Made by a program: the position numbers and the translations under genes. 64,000 nucleotides of DNA from Eunapius fragilis (taxonomy: Eukaryota > Porifera > Demospongiae > Spongillida > Spongillidae): positions 1,852,850 to 1,916,849 of the forward strand of contig OY811993.1 of assembly GCA_963681505.1 (NCBI GenBank). Reading direction: 5' to 3'. Of the stretch, positions 23,307-34,184 are shown one piece after another. Positions within the stretch are counted from its first letter, which is position 1. Each line of letters opens with the position of its first letter. The notes below the pieces were generated by a model that saw only the letters and a list, made by a program, of their open reading frames with translations, made no database searches and was not told where the DNA came from.

Positions 23307-23582
23307 AGAAACGTCACTATCCTTGTGAAGCCACTGTGTAAGGATGGCCTGGTAAGTACACCACATCAGTTATCTCATCAGTTACCTCAACACAAATCAT
23401 TTGTGCCCTAAACTTGCACATCGCAAGCAACATTAGTTTCTATTATATCATTATACTTATACTGTCCCTCCTATTTGAAAATTTTTGTGTCTTTTTGATT
23501 ACTTCCAAATTTGCACCTCTTTTTAAGGTACGTGATATCCCATAAAGCATGGCTCTTGCCCTAAATGGGAGGGGGTAGGGGA

Positions 23583-23865
23583 TGGTCAGATTGGCGTAGT
23601 GGTTACACCAATGTAATCACAGTGCAAGGTTAGTGGTTCAAATCATACCAAGGTACAAATTTCAAAAACCATTTACGAAAATGCAAGGTCAACGTAACAT
23701 ACACCTCACCATGAGTGCCACCTGCTAACGAGGACCCATATACAATTCGTGCCACCTGAGTGATGTAGGAAACAGCCCAACCCAGGCAGTCCAGTGAATG
23801 CATATAAGATAACCAATTTACTGCACTGGGTATAAGGAATTGAACAAATATTCTATTGTATTTTA
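23583..23865 (+). mobile_element. tRNA-derived SINE
   Basis: The head has an RNA polymerase III A-box-like TGGCGTAGTGG (23593-23603) and a B-box-like GGTTCAAATC (23635-23644) with tRNA-like spacing. An unrelated body and a TATTCTATTGTATT tail near 23850 follow. This is the standard layout of a tRNA-head SINE. No second copy is visible in the window. Confidence 0.65.
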
Positions 23866-23869
23866 ATCC

Positions 23870-24815
23870 TCTTCAATATCTACACTACTGTACAAATGGG
23901 TCCATATGATTTTTTTTTTTTGCCCCCCGCTCCATACTAAAACCTAACAAAATACTTCATGCATTATGCACTTGATATACCATACTTTTACCATTATGAT
24001 TGAACTGGCAATAGTGGTGATTGCTAATATCACTATGAAGTGCAATACAAACCAAAAACCCATAACCATATACCCTAAGCAATGTCAATTGCAATTGGGT
24101 ACCAAAACATGTAATCTGAAGTAACACAAGAATGTTTTTGGACATCATAAGCATGCAATACAATGAATAGGGCATAGGCACATTAGCTCGTACATAGAAC
24201 CTCTGATTGTGGGTGTCATTGTGAGAATGTGGTTGCACAGGCACAAATTCTTTGCAGGTGTGAAGATACATTGTACAATGAATTGCAATACAGCAAGACG
24301 GGATGATCTTTTTGTCATGAAGTCAGGTGCTCGACTGGACATTTGAAGCATAGATTCTTGATGACATTATATGTATATGATATCTTCAGCTATGAAAGTT
24401 AATAACTTGATTATTTTAACTGGTGGTACTGCAGCTACCCCCCAGCTGTGGGAAGGCCATTGGGGCTAACAGGTTTCATATGCCTTCATGCAGTTTGTGT
24501 ATGAGTGTCACACTAGTGGTAACCGCACTTTAGAAGCAATGGCCAAATGATAATTCTGTTCACAGCATCATAAGCCTTCTTAGTTTCAAAGAAGCAGATG
24601 TGTAGAGGGCACTGCTGCTCACTAACTTTCTCCTGTATTCATCTTGTGACAAAAACTGTGTCATTATGTAGATGTACATCAACACTTCTTCCTAGCACCT
24701 TGCATACTGTTGTTCTCAGATAGTTGTTGAAGCTTAAAAATCTTTGCTGTCATCTGGGTTAGTGCATGCTCGTGATGACTATGATAAGATGGGAAAGAGA
24801 TTAAACCAGCAAATA
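23870..24815. other. No gene seen
   Basis: AT-rich with a T run near 23912. Two overlapping minus-strand frames of 68 and 104 codons near 23957-24351 have no domain. Confidence 0.45.
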
Positions 24816-24821
24816 TATTTA

Positions 24822-25131
24822 GGTGTGGTGCTCTCGGGTGCTGGTGCTCTCAGGTGTGGTGCTCTTGGGTGCTGGTGCTCTCAGGTGTGGTGCTCCCAGG
24901 TGTGGTGCTCATGGGTGCTGGTGCTCCCAGGTGTGGTGCTCTTGGGTGCTGGTGCTCCCAGGTGTGGTGCTCATGGGTGCTGGTGCTCCCAGGTGTGGTG
25001 CTCTTGGGTGCTGGTGCTCTCAGGTGTGGTGCTCTTGGGTGCTGGTGCTCTCAGGTGTGGTGCTCCCAGGTGTGGTGCTCTTGGGTGCTGGTGCTCTCAG
25101 GTGTGATGCTCTTGGGTGCTGGTGCTCTTGG
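24822..25131. repeat. 31-bp minisatellite, GGTGCTCTTGGGTGCTGGTG type
   Basis: About ten tandem units of the type AGGTGTGGTGCTCTTGGGTG plus CTGGTGCTCTC occur, with partial 16-bp half units. All three plus-strand frames are open, giving a VLLGAGALRC-like peptide that is a by-product of the repeat. Confidence 0.93.
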
Positions 25132-25214
25132 GAGATAAAGCGACTCAAGAGTCATTCTCCTGGCATACAATATTTTGATAATGGCACCTCACTTCATGGT
25201 GGTATGGGTACAGG

Positions 25215-25905
25215 GTACATTAGAAGGTATGGTGGGAAGGTGAGGTGTGATGATGGTGGTAGGAAGGTAAGGTGTGATGAGGGTGGTAGGAAGGTAAGGT
25301 GTGATGAGGGTGGTGGGAAGGTGAGGAGTGATGAGGGTGGTGGGAAGGTGAGGAGTGCATGATTGCATGGTGGGAAGGTGAAGAGTGATGAGGGTGGTGG
25401 GAATGTGAGAAGTGATGAGGGTGGTGGGAAGGTGAGGAGTGATGACGGTGATGAGGGTGGTGGGAAGGTGAGGAGTGATGAGGGTGGTGGGAAGGTGAGG
25501 GTGATGAGGGTGGTGGGCAGGTGAGGTATGAGGGTGGTGGGAAGGTGAGGTGTGATGAGGATGGTGAGAAGATAAGGAGTGATGAGGGTGGTGGGAATGT
25601 GAGAAGTGATGAGGGTGGTGGGAAGGTGAGGAGTGATGATGGTGATGAGGGTGGTGGGAAGGTGAGGAGTGATGAGGGCGGTGGGAAGGTGAGGAGTGAT
25701 AAGGGTGGTGGGAAGGTGAGGAGTGATGAGGTTGGTGGAAGGTGAGGAGTGATAAGGATAGTGCGAAGGTGAGGAGTGATGAGTGATGAGGGTGGTGGGA
25801 AGGTGAGGAGTGATGAGAGTGATGAGGGTGGTGGGAAGGTGAGGAGTGATGAGAGTGATGAGGTGGTGGGAAGGTGAGGAGTGATGAGGGTGGTGGGAAG
25901 GTATA
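25215..25905. repeat. 27-bp minisatellite, GAGGGTGGTGGGAAGGTGAG type
   Basis: About 25 units of GAGGGTGGTGGGAAGGTGAGGAGTGAT-like sequence, with length variants, form a strongly purine-biased array. It resumes at 26072-26256 after 165 bp of unique sequence. Confidence 0.93.
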
Positions 25906-26071
25906 CTGTTTAGGACCTAAACACCCATAGTGTTCAGCTAATTTCATAACCTGGACTCAGAAATTCTTGATCTTGTTGAGACACTTAAATTTACCCACAA
26001 ATGAAATACACTGCAAATTGTCTATTCATATTTGCTATGCTAACTATCCAAGTTGCATTTCTAACCAGCAA

Positions 26072-26256
26072 GTGATGAGGGTGGTGGGAAGGTGAGGTGC
26101 GATGAAAGTGGTGGAAAGGTGAAGTGTGATGAGGGTGGTGGGAAGGTGAGTGATGAGGGTGGCGGAGAGGTGAGGAGTGATAAGGGTAGTGGGAGGGTAA
26201 GGAGTGAAGAGGGTGGTGGGAAGGTGAGGAGTGATGAGGGTGGTGAAGTGGGATGA
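26072..26256. repeat. Second block of the same 27-bp minisatellite
   Basis: About seven units of the same motif in the same orientation. The unique 165-bp gap suggests an insertion into, or partial erosion of, one array. Confidence 0.9.
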
Positions 26257-26487
26257 ATTGTAATATTGTTATTTTAAGGTAAGCAGGCATCTCATTCCAC
26301 CCAAACAGGCCACATCACTGGTGCAGCTCATCACTACTGCTGCATCTGATAATGCATTATATCATGGGTCTGTTGAGGGAGTTCATAATTAGATTTGCAA
26401 TTTGATAAAATGAATTTCCCCACCCTCTGAGGAATGCAATGAGGTGAGAGGGTGGCATGTCTAGGTCTTTGTGGTGTGTCTAGTGGC

Positions 26488-26541
26488 CATGTGTGTGTGT
26501 GTGTGTCTACAGAGGTATTTTGTTGTGGTTTCAGTGTAGTG

Positions 26542-26582
<41 letters not shown>
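26488..26582. repeat. (TG)n and (CA)n microsatellites
   Basis: A (TG)n run at about 26490-26506 is followed 40 bp later by (CA)n at about 26545-26581. They are complementary and could pair. Confidence 0.9.
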
Positions 26583-26586
<4 letters not shown>

Positions 26587-26961
26587 CTCATTATGTACCT
26601 GCACCCACATCATAGCAATGATCCAATACCATCATAATGCCACAGCTCCTTTGAGCTTGGATCGCCACCTATGTTCTACAATTGCAATGTTAATTCTGAT
26701 ACATGTACCACCTATCCACATAATGACATGCTACACCTATCCACATAATCACACCCCACACCTATTCACATAATCACACCCCCACCCCTATCGGAAGTTT
26801 TGCTTGAAACTTCCATATAGGATTTGACCCCAACTATGAATCTCATTTAAAAGGTGCAACCCGTCTCTAACAAGACTCCGGACGATTGTTTTATGTCACA
26901 GAACCGCGCGGTTGTAGATAATAAAAGGGTACTGCCCCACCCTCGTACCCAGTCCCAGAAC

Positions 26962-27266
26962 ATGGTCTTCTTCTTCCTCCTCCATCTCCTCCTCCTCTTC
27001 TTCCTCCTCCTCCTCCTCCTCCTCCTCCTCCTCCTCCTCCTCCTTCTCCTTCCTCCTCCTCCTCCTCCTCCTCCCCCTCCTCCTCCTCCTCCTCCTCCTC
27101 CTCCTCCTCCTCCTTCTTCTTCATCATCTTCTTCTTCTTCTTCTTCTTCTTTTTCTTCTTCTTCTTCTTTTCTTCTTCTTTTCTTCTACTTCTCCTTCCT
27201 CTTCCTTATCCTCCTCCTCTTTCTCTTCCTCCCCCTCCCCCTAACCTCCTCCTCCACTTCCACCTC
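26962..27266. repeat. 300-bp pure pyrimidine tract (CTC/CTT)n
   Basis: About 300 bases of C and T, first CTC-rich and then CTT-rich, with very few interruptions. Long polypyrimidine/polypurine mirror-like tracts can form triplex (H-DNA). The polyleucine, polyproline and polyserine frame through it is not a gene. Confidence 0.93.
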
Positions 27267-27707
27267 CACCAATAGCTTCAGAACAGGCTGGAAGAGCCGC
27301 TTTCATATAAAATAGTCGATGTTATATTTTGGTAAACAATGGACTATACGGTGTATGTAAGACGCATAATTAGATAACTTGTAAGACGTAATTTTAGGTA
27401 TCTAAAAATGTTTGTATAAATAGGTCTAGCAAACAACTGGAGTAAACGCTTTGGTGCTTCAATCGTCGTTTGGTGTAACCTCTTTTGTTATTAAGTTGTT
27501 TTTCTCAAACTGCCTTCACGTCAGGCAGTGGCGGCGTGAGGGTTATCATTAGAATTTTTTTAAAAATTACATCCTGACGGCCCCCCCACTCGACCGGCGC
27601 CCGGGGGCATATGCACTTTATCATATGACTAAAAGTTTATTCTCATTACATGTACTCGGTATGCCTACCAGGACTCCACATCACTCAAGGCATCTTCACA
27701 AAGATAT

Positions 27708-27957
27708 ATGATAGAGGATGCTTGTCACAGTTTAGATTTGCAGTTGACCCTGACGAAAAAGCAGCAAGCTGCACAAGCTAAGCATAAACAGACCCGGAGT
27801 GCGCTATCAGCTGCAGAGGAACAGGTCGCTTATGTAGCCATTGCATTTGGTGAGGAAAATACAATCCTGGAAAACCTCCTTCAGCACACTGAACAATCTG
27901 TGAAGAAGTTGGTAAGGATAAGACCAGCGCTGAGTTGTTTTACATATATACACTATA

Positions 27958-28002
<45 letters not shown>

Positions 28003-28684
28003 CATAGGATGACGAGATTGCGGCTATCACCAAAGTAGTCCAGAATGGTTCAGCATCCATGATGGACCATTTGTGAAAGGTTTGGATGCAGCTCTACATT
28101 CCTTTCATGTATACAGGCAAAAATACTTTGGTGGTGCCATTGTTGGTACTCATATACACAAGGTGTTACAGGTACACATGGTGGTTATCAAGTTGAATTA
28201 AATGTGCTTATGTGTGAATCCTATTTCTACTAGCCATCAAACATTACCAAACTGTGCAACTATATAATTGAAGTTGCCACAGTAATGTGTACCACACTGA
28301 TTGCTTCTGCCACAGAAGTGTGCACAAAGTTCACTAAAACACTATCCCTGCTTAGCCAGTGTCATTGTATACATGAACTTCATCACAGAAGCACAGTGCA
28401 AGGAACTAGGTACAGTATGACACAAATTACAACTCACATAACAAAATGATTAATTTACCAACAGAAGCAGCAATACAACAGTTCATGGGAAACTTCAGAG
28501 CTTCTTTACCCGATTCCTCCATTACACCCAAAATGCACCATATAATCCCTTGGGCAAAGCAATGGCATGTCGGATTTGGCCTCCTTGGAGAACAAAAGGC
28601 CGAATCCATACATGCCCGTTTCAACACGCGGTGCGCTACAAAGAACCTACCATTATATAAGCCAGCAATTGCTCTCATTGATTA
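27708..28684 (+). pseudogene. Decayed spliced ORF of an invertebrate repeat family
   Basis: Coding-like pieces are a coiled segment ending EENTILENLLQHTEQSVKKL (to 27911, then a GTAAGG donor), GPFVKGLDAALHSFHVYRQ with FGGAIVGTHIHKVLQ (to about 28171), an exon at 28314-28409, and 28472-28684 with TPKMHHIIPWAKQWHVGFGL and LGEQKAESIHARFN. The LGEQ.AESIHARFN signature belongs to a many-copy ORF family I know from sponges and cnidarians; its function is not known to me and a transposon origin is inference. The last three pieces splice in phase, but the second has an apparent frame change near its start. A (CA)n tract (27960-27998) sits in the first intron. Confidence 0.5.
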
Positions 28685-28689
28685 AAGAA

Positions 28690-29672
28690 CAACTTCTGTT
28701 CATTGCCTCACATAACGTGGCGGCAGTCCCACAGTAGGCTAGTAACCAAACACATAAACGTCAGATGATACTCCAGCGCCGGCCGGTATAGTGTACTAAC
28801 TTTTAGTATGTTTTATCACTGTCAAAAAACAACTGTGGCTACAAACCAATGCTACTATCTATAATCTATTAGTACCTTTAGTTCCCTTTACGAACAAACC
28901 TTTATGTCAGCTTTCTGATTATCGCAGGCATGGTGAATCGCTTCTGTATCGAAGGGGTAGTACGCAGACACTGCTGGTAACCCGCTTTCAAGTGTCGTAG
29001 CTTGCCGCAACAAGTTGACTACGCCTCGTGGTTTGCGACACAAATAGAAAAAAGGTGTTCCTTCCTTGTAGGGTGTTAAAATGGCGATTAGCTCATCGCT
29101 GTTTTTGAGTCAGCTCACGTTCCAAAGGTCTGAAGGTCGTCGTTACGAGCATGACATCATTTCAATTTTTCGGAAATACGAACTAGTGTCCACAAAACAT
29201 TGGGCCGCAAACAGCAGTGACATGGTATTAAACTCAAATATTGTAAAAATCCTTTATTTGTTAAATTTTATATCTCCAGTATCTAGCATGCCTTGGACCA
29301 ACTCAAAAGTGCTGTTTAGTGCAAAATGACGGATGTATATGAATATAAGTTGGTGTGAGACTATCACATACCACTGACAAGATACAGAGCTCCAAAGTAG
29401 CAGTACACAACTGTCTTAGTACTTGACAGACAATAGGATGTATGCACACATCACCAAGTTTGTACATCGTGTAATGCAGTATGCTGAAATGTGCGTTGTA
29501 AACCAGTAACTGCAGAGCAATTATGTTTATCAGGTATTGCTATTAATAGTGGTGTGGGAGTGGCATAGCAGAAAATTAGTATGTGGCTACGTAAACCATT
29601 GTGCCAGCACCTCACCTTAAGAATAGAATGTGACCTAACTATGTTTATCGTGATTCTTTTGCGGATCAAACA

Positions 29673-29703
<31 letters not shown>

Positions 29704-30020
29704 AAAGGTATTCTCCTCTGATTGTCATGGGCATGTGTCATATGACCTCCATTCACAGGGTGATATACTTTGATCTATCACATGTAGGTGGAATTGTAAT
29801 GGCGACACACACAGTAACTCATACATAATAAATCTCAAGCTAGCAGATTCACTGCTTGCAATACTCTGTCTCACACACACACACACACATGCACACACAC
29901 ACCACACCTCTCACTGAAGTGCATGTATACAATATTATGTAAGAATGGAAGTATAGATCACATGACAGCAATTTTTAACAGATGAACAATCGCAAATGCA
30001 GTTAGTACAGTGGTTTATTA
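28690..30020. other. No gene seen; homopolymer and CA runs
   Basis: There is a C run directly joined to an A run (29671-29706) and a (CA)n tract (29873-29907). An 82-codon frame at 29081-29329 has no domain. Confidence 0.5.
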
Positions 30021-30025
30021 AAATG

Positions 30026-30853
30026 TTACCCATTCACTTCCATATCATCAATGCTCTTCAGTGCTGCTATAATAGAAGCCACAGTAGTCTTGAATTCAAA
30101 TATATCCATAGTCTCAGCCGGCTGACGCAGGGCACAATAGGTATTAATGTCTTTAACCCGCTCCTTCAGTTGCTCCGTAGATTTTTGTAGTTTAAGTGCA
30201 CCATCCCTCATTCTATTCAGCTGTTTTTCTACTTCGTTGATGTTATGCAAGACATGTCCAGTTACTGCGGTAGCAATGCCAGAAACGGCAATGGTGGGGA
30301 AGGCCACTAGACCCAGCGTAACGCCTAAGGGTGTAAATACACCACTGGTCAGTAAAGCAATGCTTGCAATTCCGAGTACTCCTGATGCTGCAGTAATGCT
30401 CGATCCAATGGCCGTATCTTTTATTCGCGAGTTTCTCACAGGTGTTGCTTGTTCAATCATCTTGATTGCCTTGTTATCAAATGCTGTAAGAGCCCCGTCA
30501 AAATGGAGAAGAGCAGCGTTGCTATCGAGAATATACACCCTACATAGGCCATGGCAGATTTCACGAAACCGTTTGTGATCGGTATTATCGCTAAGTCCAC
30601 TATTAAATGCATACTGACTCATACATTTACATGCTCTTACGCAACTGTTTCTCACTGCTATCACTGTGTTGTGGCACTTCTCTAATTCATACAAAAACAC
30701 TTGTGTTTTCTCCGGTAGTCTGGATAACTCCTTCAATAGCTTAAATATTATATCGACGATACTGCATGTTTTGTCAACGAAGTGGAGAAAGCCCTTAAAC
30801 ATAGTCAGGGTCTCTATAACTTGTTTCGCAAACTTCAAGGTAGAGCAGCTCAT
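30026..30853 (-). CDS. 275-aa intronless protein with membrane-hairpin region, ApoL-like
   Basis: I place the start at Met 30853 (MSCSTLKFAKQ); the open frame continues 27 codons upstream, but its first codons lie inside a transposon end. The layout is an N-terminal helical half with several cysteines, a long hydrophobic Gly/Ala/Thr-rich stretch (about residues 150-201, with ASGVLGIASIALLTSGVF and LGLVAFPTIAVSGIATAV), then a coiled-coil-like NEVEKQLNRMRDGALKLQKS segment (about 205-235). Two hydrophobic helices split by a short proline turn, followed by a coiled coil, recall apolipoprotein-L and colicin-like hairpins; this is resemblance in layout, not proven homology. The frame is uninterrupted. 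The gene at 33241-34034 has a similar layout and lies head to head with it. A role in membranes or host defence is speculation. Confidence 0.65.
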   Translation of the reverse strand: MSCSTLKFAKQVIETLTMFKGFLHFVDKTCSIVDIIFKLLKELSRLPEKTQVFLYELEKCHNTVIAVRNSCVRACKCMSQYAFNSGLSDNTDHKRFREICHGLCRVYILDSNAALLHFDGALTAFDNKAIKMIEQATPVRNSRIKDTAIGSSITAASGVLGIASIALLTSGVFTPLGVTLGLVAFPTIAVSGIATAVTGHVLHNINEVEKQLNRMRDGALKLQKSTEQLKERVKDINTYCALRQPAETMDIFEFKTTVASIIAALKSIDDMEVNG

Positions 30854-30912
30854 TTCTATTGTACGGTACTGCCTTGTGTAGATGTGATAGCAACTTATAT
30901 ACGGACCGGATA

Positions 30913-31824
30913 TAGTCTCGTTCCCAGACCACACTAGCAGCTGCGGATGGATTACATCACCGCTACGCTAGAAGTGGTCTGGGAAACTGGCTAACAAAAT
31001 TGGTTCTATGCACGTTCGTAACAGTTGTGACGTCATTGGGTGTAAGTGTCGCGTCAACACTCATTAACGGTGTCATTGGTCAATACGTTTGTAAAATGAA
31101 TAGATGCAAGTTGTGCGACGCTCCGGTTTTAGAAAGCACGAATAGGAGGCAGCTTGCTAGTACGACATCGCAACGCTGCAGAGCGGTTTTAATGGGTTTA
31201 GCGATCGAGACAAATAAAACAAAGGAATCTGGGAGAGAGTATGATTCAGGGTACTTGTGTCCAAGGTGCTTCGACTCGATCAAGAAGTACTTGGCACTGC
31301 ACGATAAATTGGATAGCATTAGAAAGGACCTGAAATCAAAGATCTCCCTCCGTCTGCGCATTAAATGGAATCGTCTGTGCATTAAATGGAATAGCCCAAT
31401 ACATAGCAATCAAGGGTGAAACGACCACCACGATACTGCCAGTAGAGGTAATCGAACGCGTAGGGTAGCACAGAGAAGCATAGCGACTTTCTACTCCCCG
31501 TCGGCAAGCTAATAAAACCATCACGCCCTTCTATTAAGCTTTTAATAGCTCTGTTCTGGTCTGGACGAATCGTCGCATAACCCAGCTCTTGAGACGCCTG
31601 AATTTATCGCATTGTCGAGCTCCAGGTTTGACACAGCCATCGTACTATTAACTGCTATATAAATAATTCAAATACTAATTATCGTGACGTCACGGAGCAC
31701 CTGCATTCTGATTGTACGGTTAGAAATGGCCCGGGCATAGAACCAATTTTGTTAGCCAGTTTCCCAGACCACTTCTAGCGTAGCGGTGATATAATCCATC
31801 CGCAGTGGTCTGGGAACGAGACTA
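30913..31824. mobile_element. Mutator-like DNA transposon, 912 bp, 9-bp target duplication
   Basis: Terminal inverted repeats of 99 bp (left, 30913-31011) and 90 bp (right, 31735-31824) both begin TAGTCTCGTTCCCAGACCAC. They are nearly identical apart from a nine-base extra stretch in the left arm. The exact 9-mer GACCGGATA lies on both sides (30904-30912 and 31825-31833). Long inverted repeats and a 9-bp duplication are characteristic of the Mutator superfamily. No transposase is present, so it is non-autonomous, but it carries a zinc-binding ORF (31096-31419). Each repeat also holds a subterminal palindrome (CCCAGACCAC...GTGGTCTGGG). It sits 60 bp upstream of the start codon of the 275-aa gene. 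Confidence 0.9.
31096..31419 (+). CDS. Small zinc-binding ORF carried by the Mutator-like element
   Basis: The protein is 107 aa from the Met at 31096 (MNRCKLCDAP). CKLC (residues 4-7) and CPRC (residues 55-58) form a probable C2-C2 zinc site, followed by a helix (FDSIKKYLALHDKLDSIRKD) and a basic tail with a small duplication (IKWNRLCIKWN). This resembles ZAD-like N-terminal domains found in invertebrate transcription-factor and transposon proteins, by layout only. The open frame extends upstream to 31000 but would then start in the terminal repeat. It could be a captured host exon (as in Pack-MULEs) or a remnant of the element's own DNA-binding protein. Confidence 0.5.
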   Translation: MNRCKLCDAPVLESTNRRQLASTTSQRCRAVLMGLAIETNKTKESGREYDSGYLCPRCFDSIKKYLALHDKLDSIRKDLKSKISLRLRIKWNRLCIKWNSPIHSNQG

Positions 31825-31859
31825 GACCGGATAGGCATAATTTTAATGAGTCTATTATC

Positions 31860-33200
31860 TCTATAACATGCAAAGTTAATTTCGATCAGGGGCTGGGGAA
31901 ATGGAATCCTCCAAATTCCTTGCCATATCGAACCCGGGTTCAGTATAACTTGACCCGTGCAAAACTTTAACTCACAAACAATAAAAACTAGACAATATAT
32001 CTCTTATTCCTTCGGCACCATGAATATATTTGACGACGAATAGGATGAATTATATGGCGAGTAAATACGATGACCTGGTTTTAAAAACATCGACCTACTC
32101 TGGACACGTGGTAGGTTTGTATGGGATACTTAAAGATGGCCACATGGGAGGGTGCACAACTTTACAATAATGCACAGCAAAAAAAAAGACGGCGAATCAA
32201 TTTTTGCATAAAAATCATAAATGCATGATTTTTAAATCACTTGCAAAATCATGAACAGTACTCTTACGCAGGTGTGCTCAATCATCTGTAAAGTCAAAAA
32301 TTGCATTTTTTCCCTGTGTCAATTCAACATTTGTCTTGTGATTGTGAAGCTGTGCAACCCTCCCGCACCAAATCCTAACTGGAGGTGATTACTCACAGAA
32401 CCATTCCATCAATTGAATCTCCTGGTATTATCGATAGTACGTATGCACGGGAGTGTTAAGCTCTAAACTTTTAACTGGATTCACGTAAGAGTGAGAGATA
32501 TTGTTTTCCTTGGTTCAGCTCAAACTAATTTGCTCGATAGCTACAAGGGTGAAATGCATGCTCTCAGCTTCATTATTCATTAGCCTATAACTCCTTTGTT
32601 ATTCCTATATTCAGCAATTGGTTCCTCTGGATCAGCACTGCATGCATGCTAAATGTGAATTATTCTCTTACTGACCTAATGTCTGCACGTGCCTTGCCAC
32701 ATGCAAGATATAATTAATGATCTTGGAGTTCCCATAATTGGTAACCTCATCTATTGTGCCAAGTTCTTAGTACAAAGATATGCTGCATGAGGCTGTTCCA
32801 GTTGGCTGACCCTCATTCTCGTGGTTCATCTAGCTCACTCAATACCATGCATCCTAGCCTAGGCTTAGTAGCCGGCTGTTTTTAAAATTGTACTGCTAAC
32901 ACACTGATGACGTTGACTAGTTGGAGATTCAACCGCTGACGAAGCGTTATACATCTCCTCTTGAACCTTTACGCATGCGCACGCGTTTCATAGCATACCA
33001 TAACAAGCTGCCCTATTTGTAATAATGACAGTATGCAACTGGTTTTAAGAATGCTTCGATGTTTTTGTTCCACCATCAGTTTGGACATATGCAATATACC
33101 CAATGTGATGTGACAAATGAAACACAATTCATTGGAGTTACGTAGTAGGCATGCGCACTCTTTAATGCAGGTTCGTTGACAGAACATAAACATTAATTAT
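31860..33200. other. Intergenic; one dispersed AT-rich repeat
   Basis: About 32175-32310 matches the region near 19790-19945 (shared GAACAGTACTCTT and AGGTGTGCTCAATCA). No coding pattern otherwise. Confidence 0.5.
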
Positions 33201-33240
33201 CCTAACCCACGTCCTCTATTAATTGGAAGTCTAAATTAAG

Positions 33241-34034
33241 ATGGCGTGGTTGTCAGATATTCCGAAGTGCTTCAAGGACTTAGTCATTGTGTGTTCAGCA
33301 GCATACACTTCGGTCAACGGCTGCAAAGAGTTGATGGAGAGGAGTTCGGGCATTTCCGATAGAACTTACCGCTTGAAGAAGTTACGGAACATTGTAGAAG
33401 CAAAAGGAGATTCTCTAATGATCAGCTGTGATGAGATAGCACGTTATGTGTGCGAAAGCGGTGTGGTAGAGTATCTGAAAAAACAACCAAACGAAAGCAA
33501 GCGTGAGCACTTGCACATATTCTGACTACGCTGGTGGAAACTTACCTAAACTCTTGTGTTGCTTGTATTCGCGAATTCCTTCACTCTGTAAGAGAATTTC
33601 AGGACGTCTTGAATGAGGCAAGAACGCATCGTAGATCCGATTTCAGTGTGCGAATACATTACATCGCAGCTGGAGCAGGCGGTTTTGTGACGCTACTAAC
33701 CGGATTATATTATATAAACTCAAGCCCGTTCATCTTCGGATCGCTAATGATTACTTCCGGTGGAATAGCAGCTGCTGCATACACGTTGAAGAGAAAGTGC
33801 GACACCGCTTCTTTGGAAAATACAACAGGAGTTTCAGTGGAAGGCATTGCAAAGATAGAAGCGCAATCGGCAAGTTGTCTTGATCGGCTTGGGCTACGAA
33901 TGGGGTTGCTCGTTGGTGTGGATGTCGATTCTCTATCAACTGATGTTAATAATTTCAGTCAAGCCATGAAGCCAATACTTGGAATACATCACACCTGGAA
34001 GGAGCTCAGAAATCAGAATAACTCTGAGCAATAG
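33241..34034 (+). CDS. Membrane-hairpin protein gene, probably one frame-disrupted gene
   Basis: The first frame starts MAWLSDIPKCFKDLV at 33241 and runs 94 codons of helical sequence to 33525. An overlapping frame continues from about 33500 (ALAHILTTLVETYLNSC) to 34034. The second part holds two hydrophobic segments (IHYIAAGAGGFVTLLTGLYY and SPFIFGSLMITSGGIAAAA) around a short turn, then a charged tail. The shape matches the central hairpin of the 275-aa protein at 30026-30853 (compare LLTSG..TPLG with LLTG..SPFIFG), so I infer two related genes in divergent orientation. The change of frame near 33500 has no GT-AG intron that I can see. Either the gene is broken by a small indel or the base sequence is wrong there. 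Confidence 0.5.
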
Positions 34035-34184
34035 AAGATTGCAGTTATGAACTGCATCTCACACCGTTTGTACTACAATGCATGGTACGGTGTCAGTTCA
34101 AACGATGTTAGCAGCATGCAGGCATGGCCTATTAATATATCATTTACAACTAAAATGTAAACATCAGGAACTATGTTTCTAGTT

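Noticed and set aside
23583-23660. Functional tRNA gene
   Set aside because: It has A- and B-box-like words but no convincing acceptor stem pairing, and is followed by a SINE-like body and tail.
24744-25362. Plus-strand frames with VLLGAGALRC repeats
   Set aside because: By-product of the 31-bp minisatellite.
25189-25947. 252-codon Ser/Pro/His-rich minus-strand frame
   Set aside because: By-product of the 27-bp minisatellite.
24822-26256. Possible CRISPR array
   Set aside because: Units are contiguous with no unique spacers and the genome is eukaryotic; these are minisatellites.
26854-27315. 153-codon frame with polyleucine, polyproline and polyserine
   Set aside because: Produced by the pyrimidine tract; no codon structure beyond the repeat.
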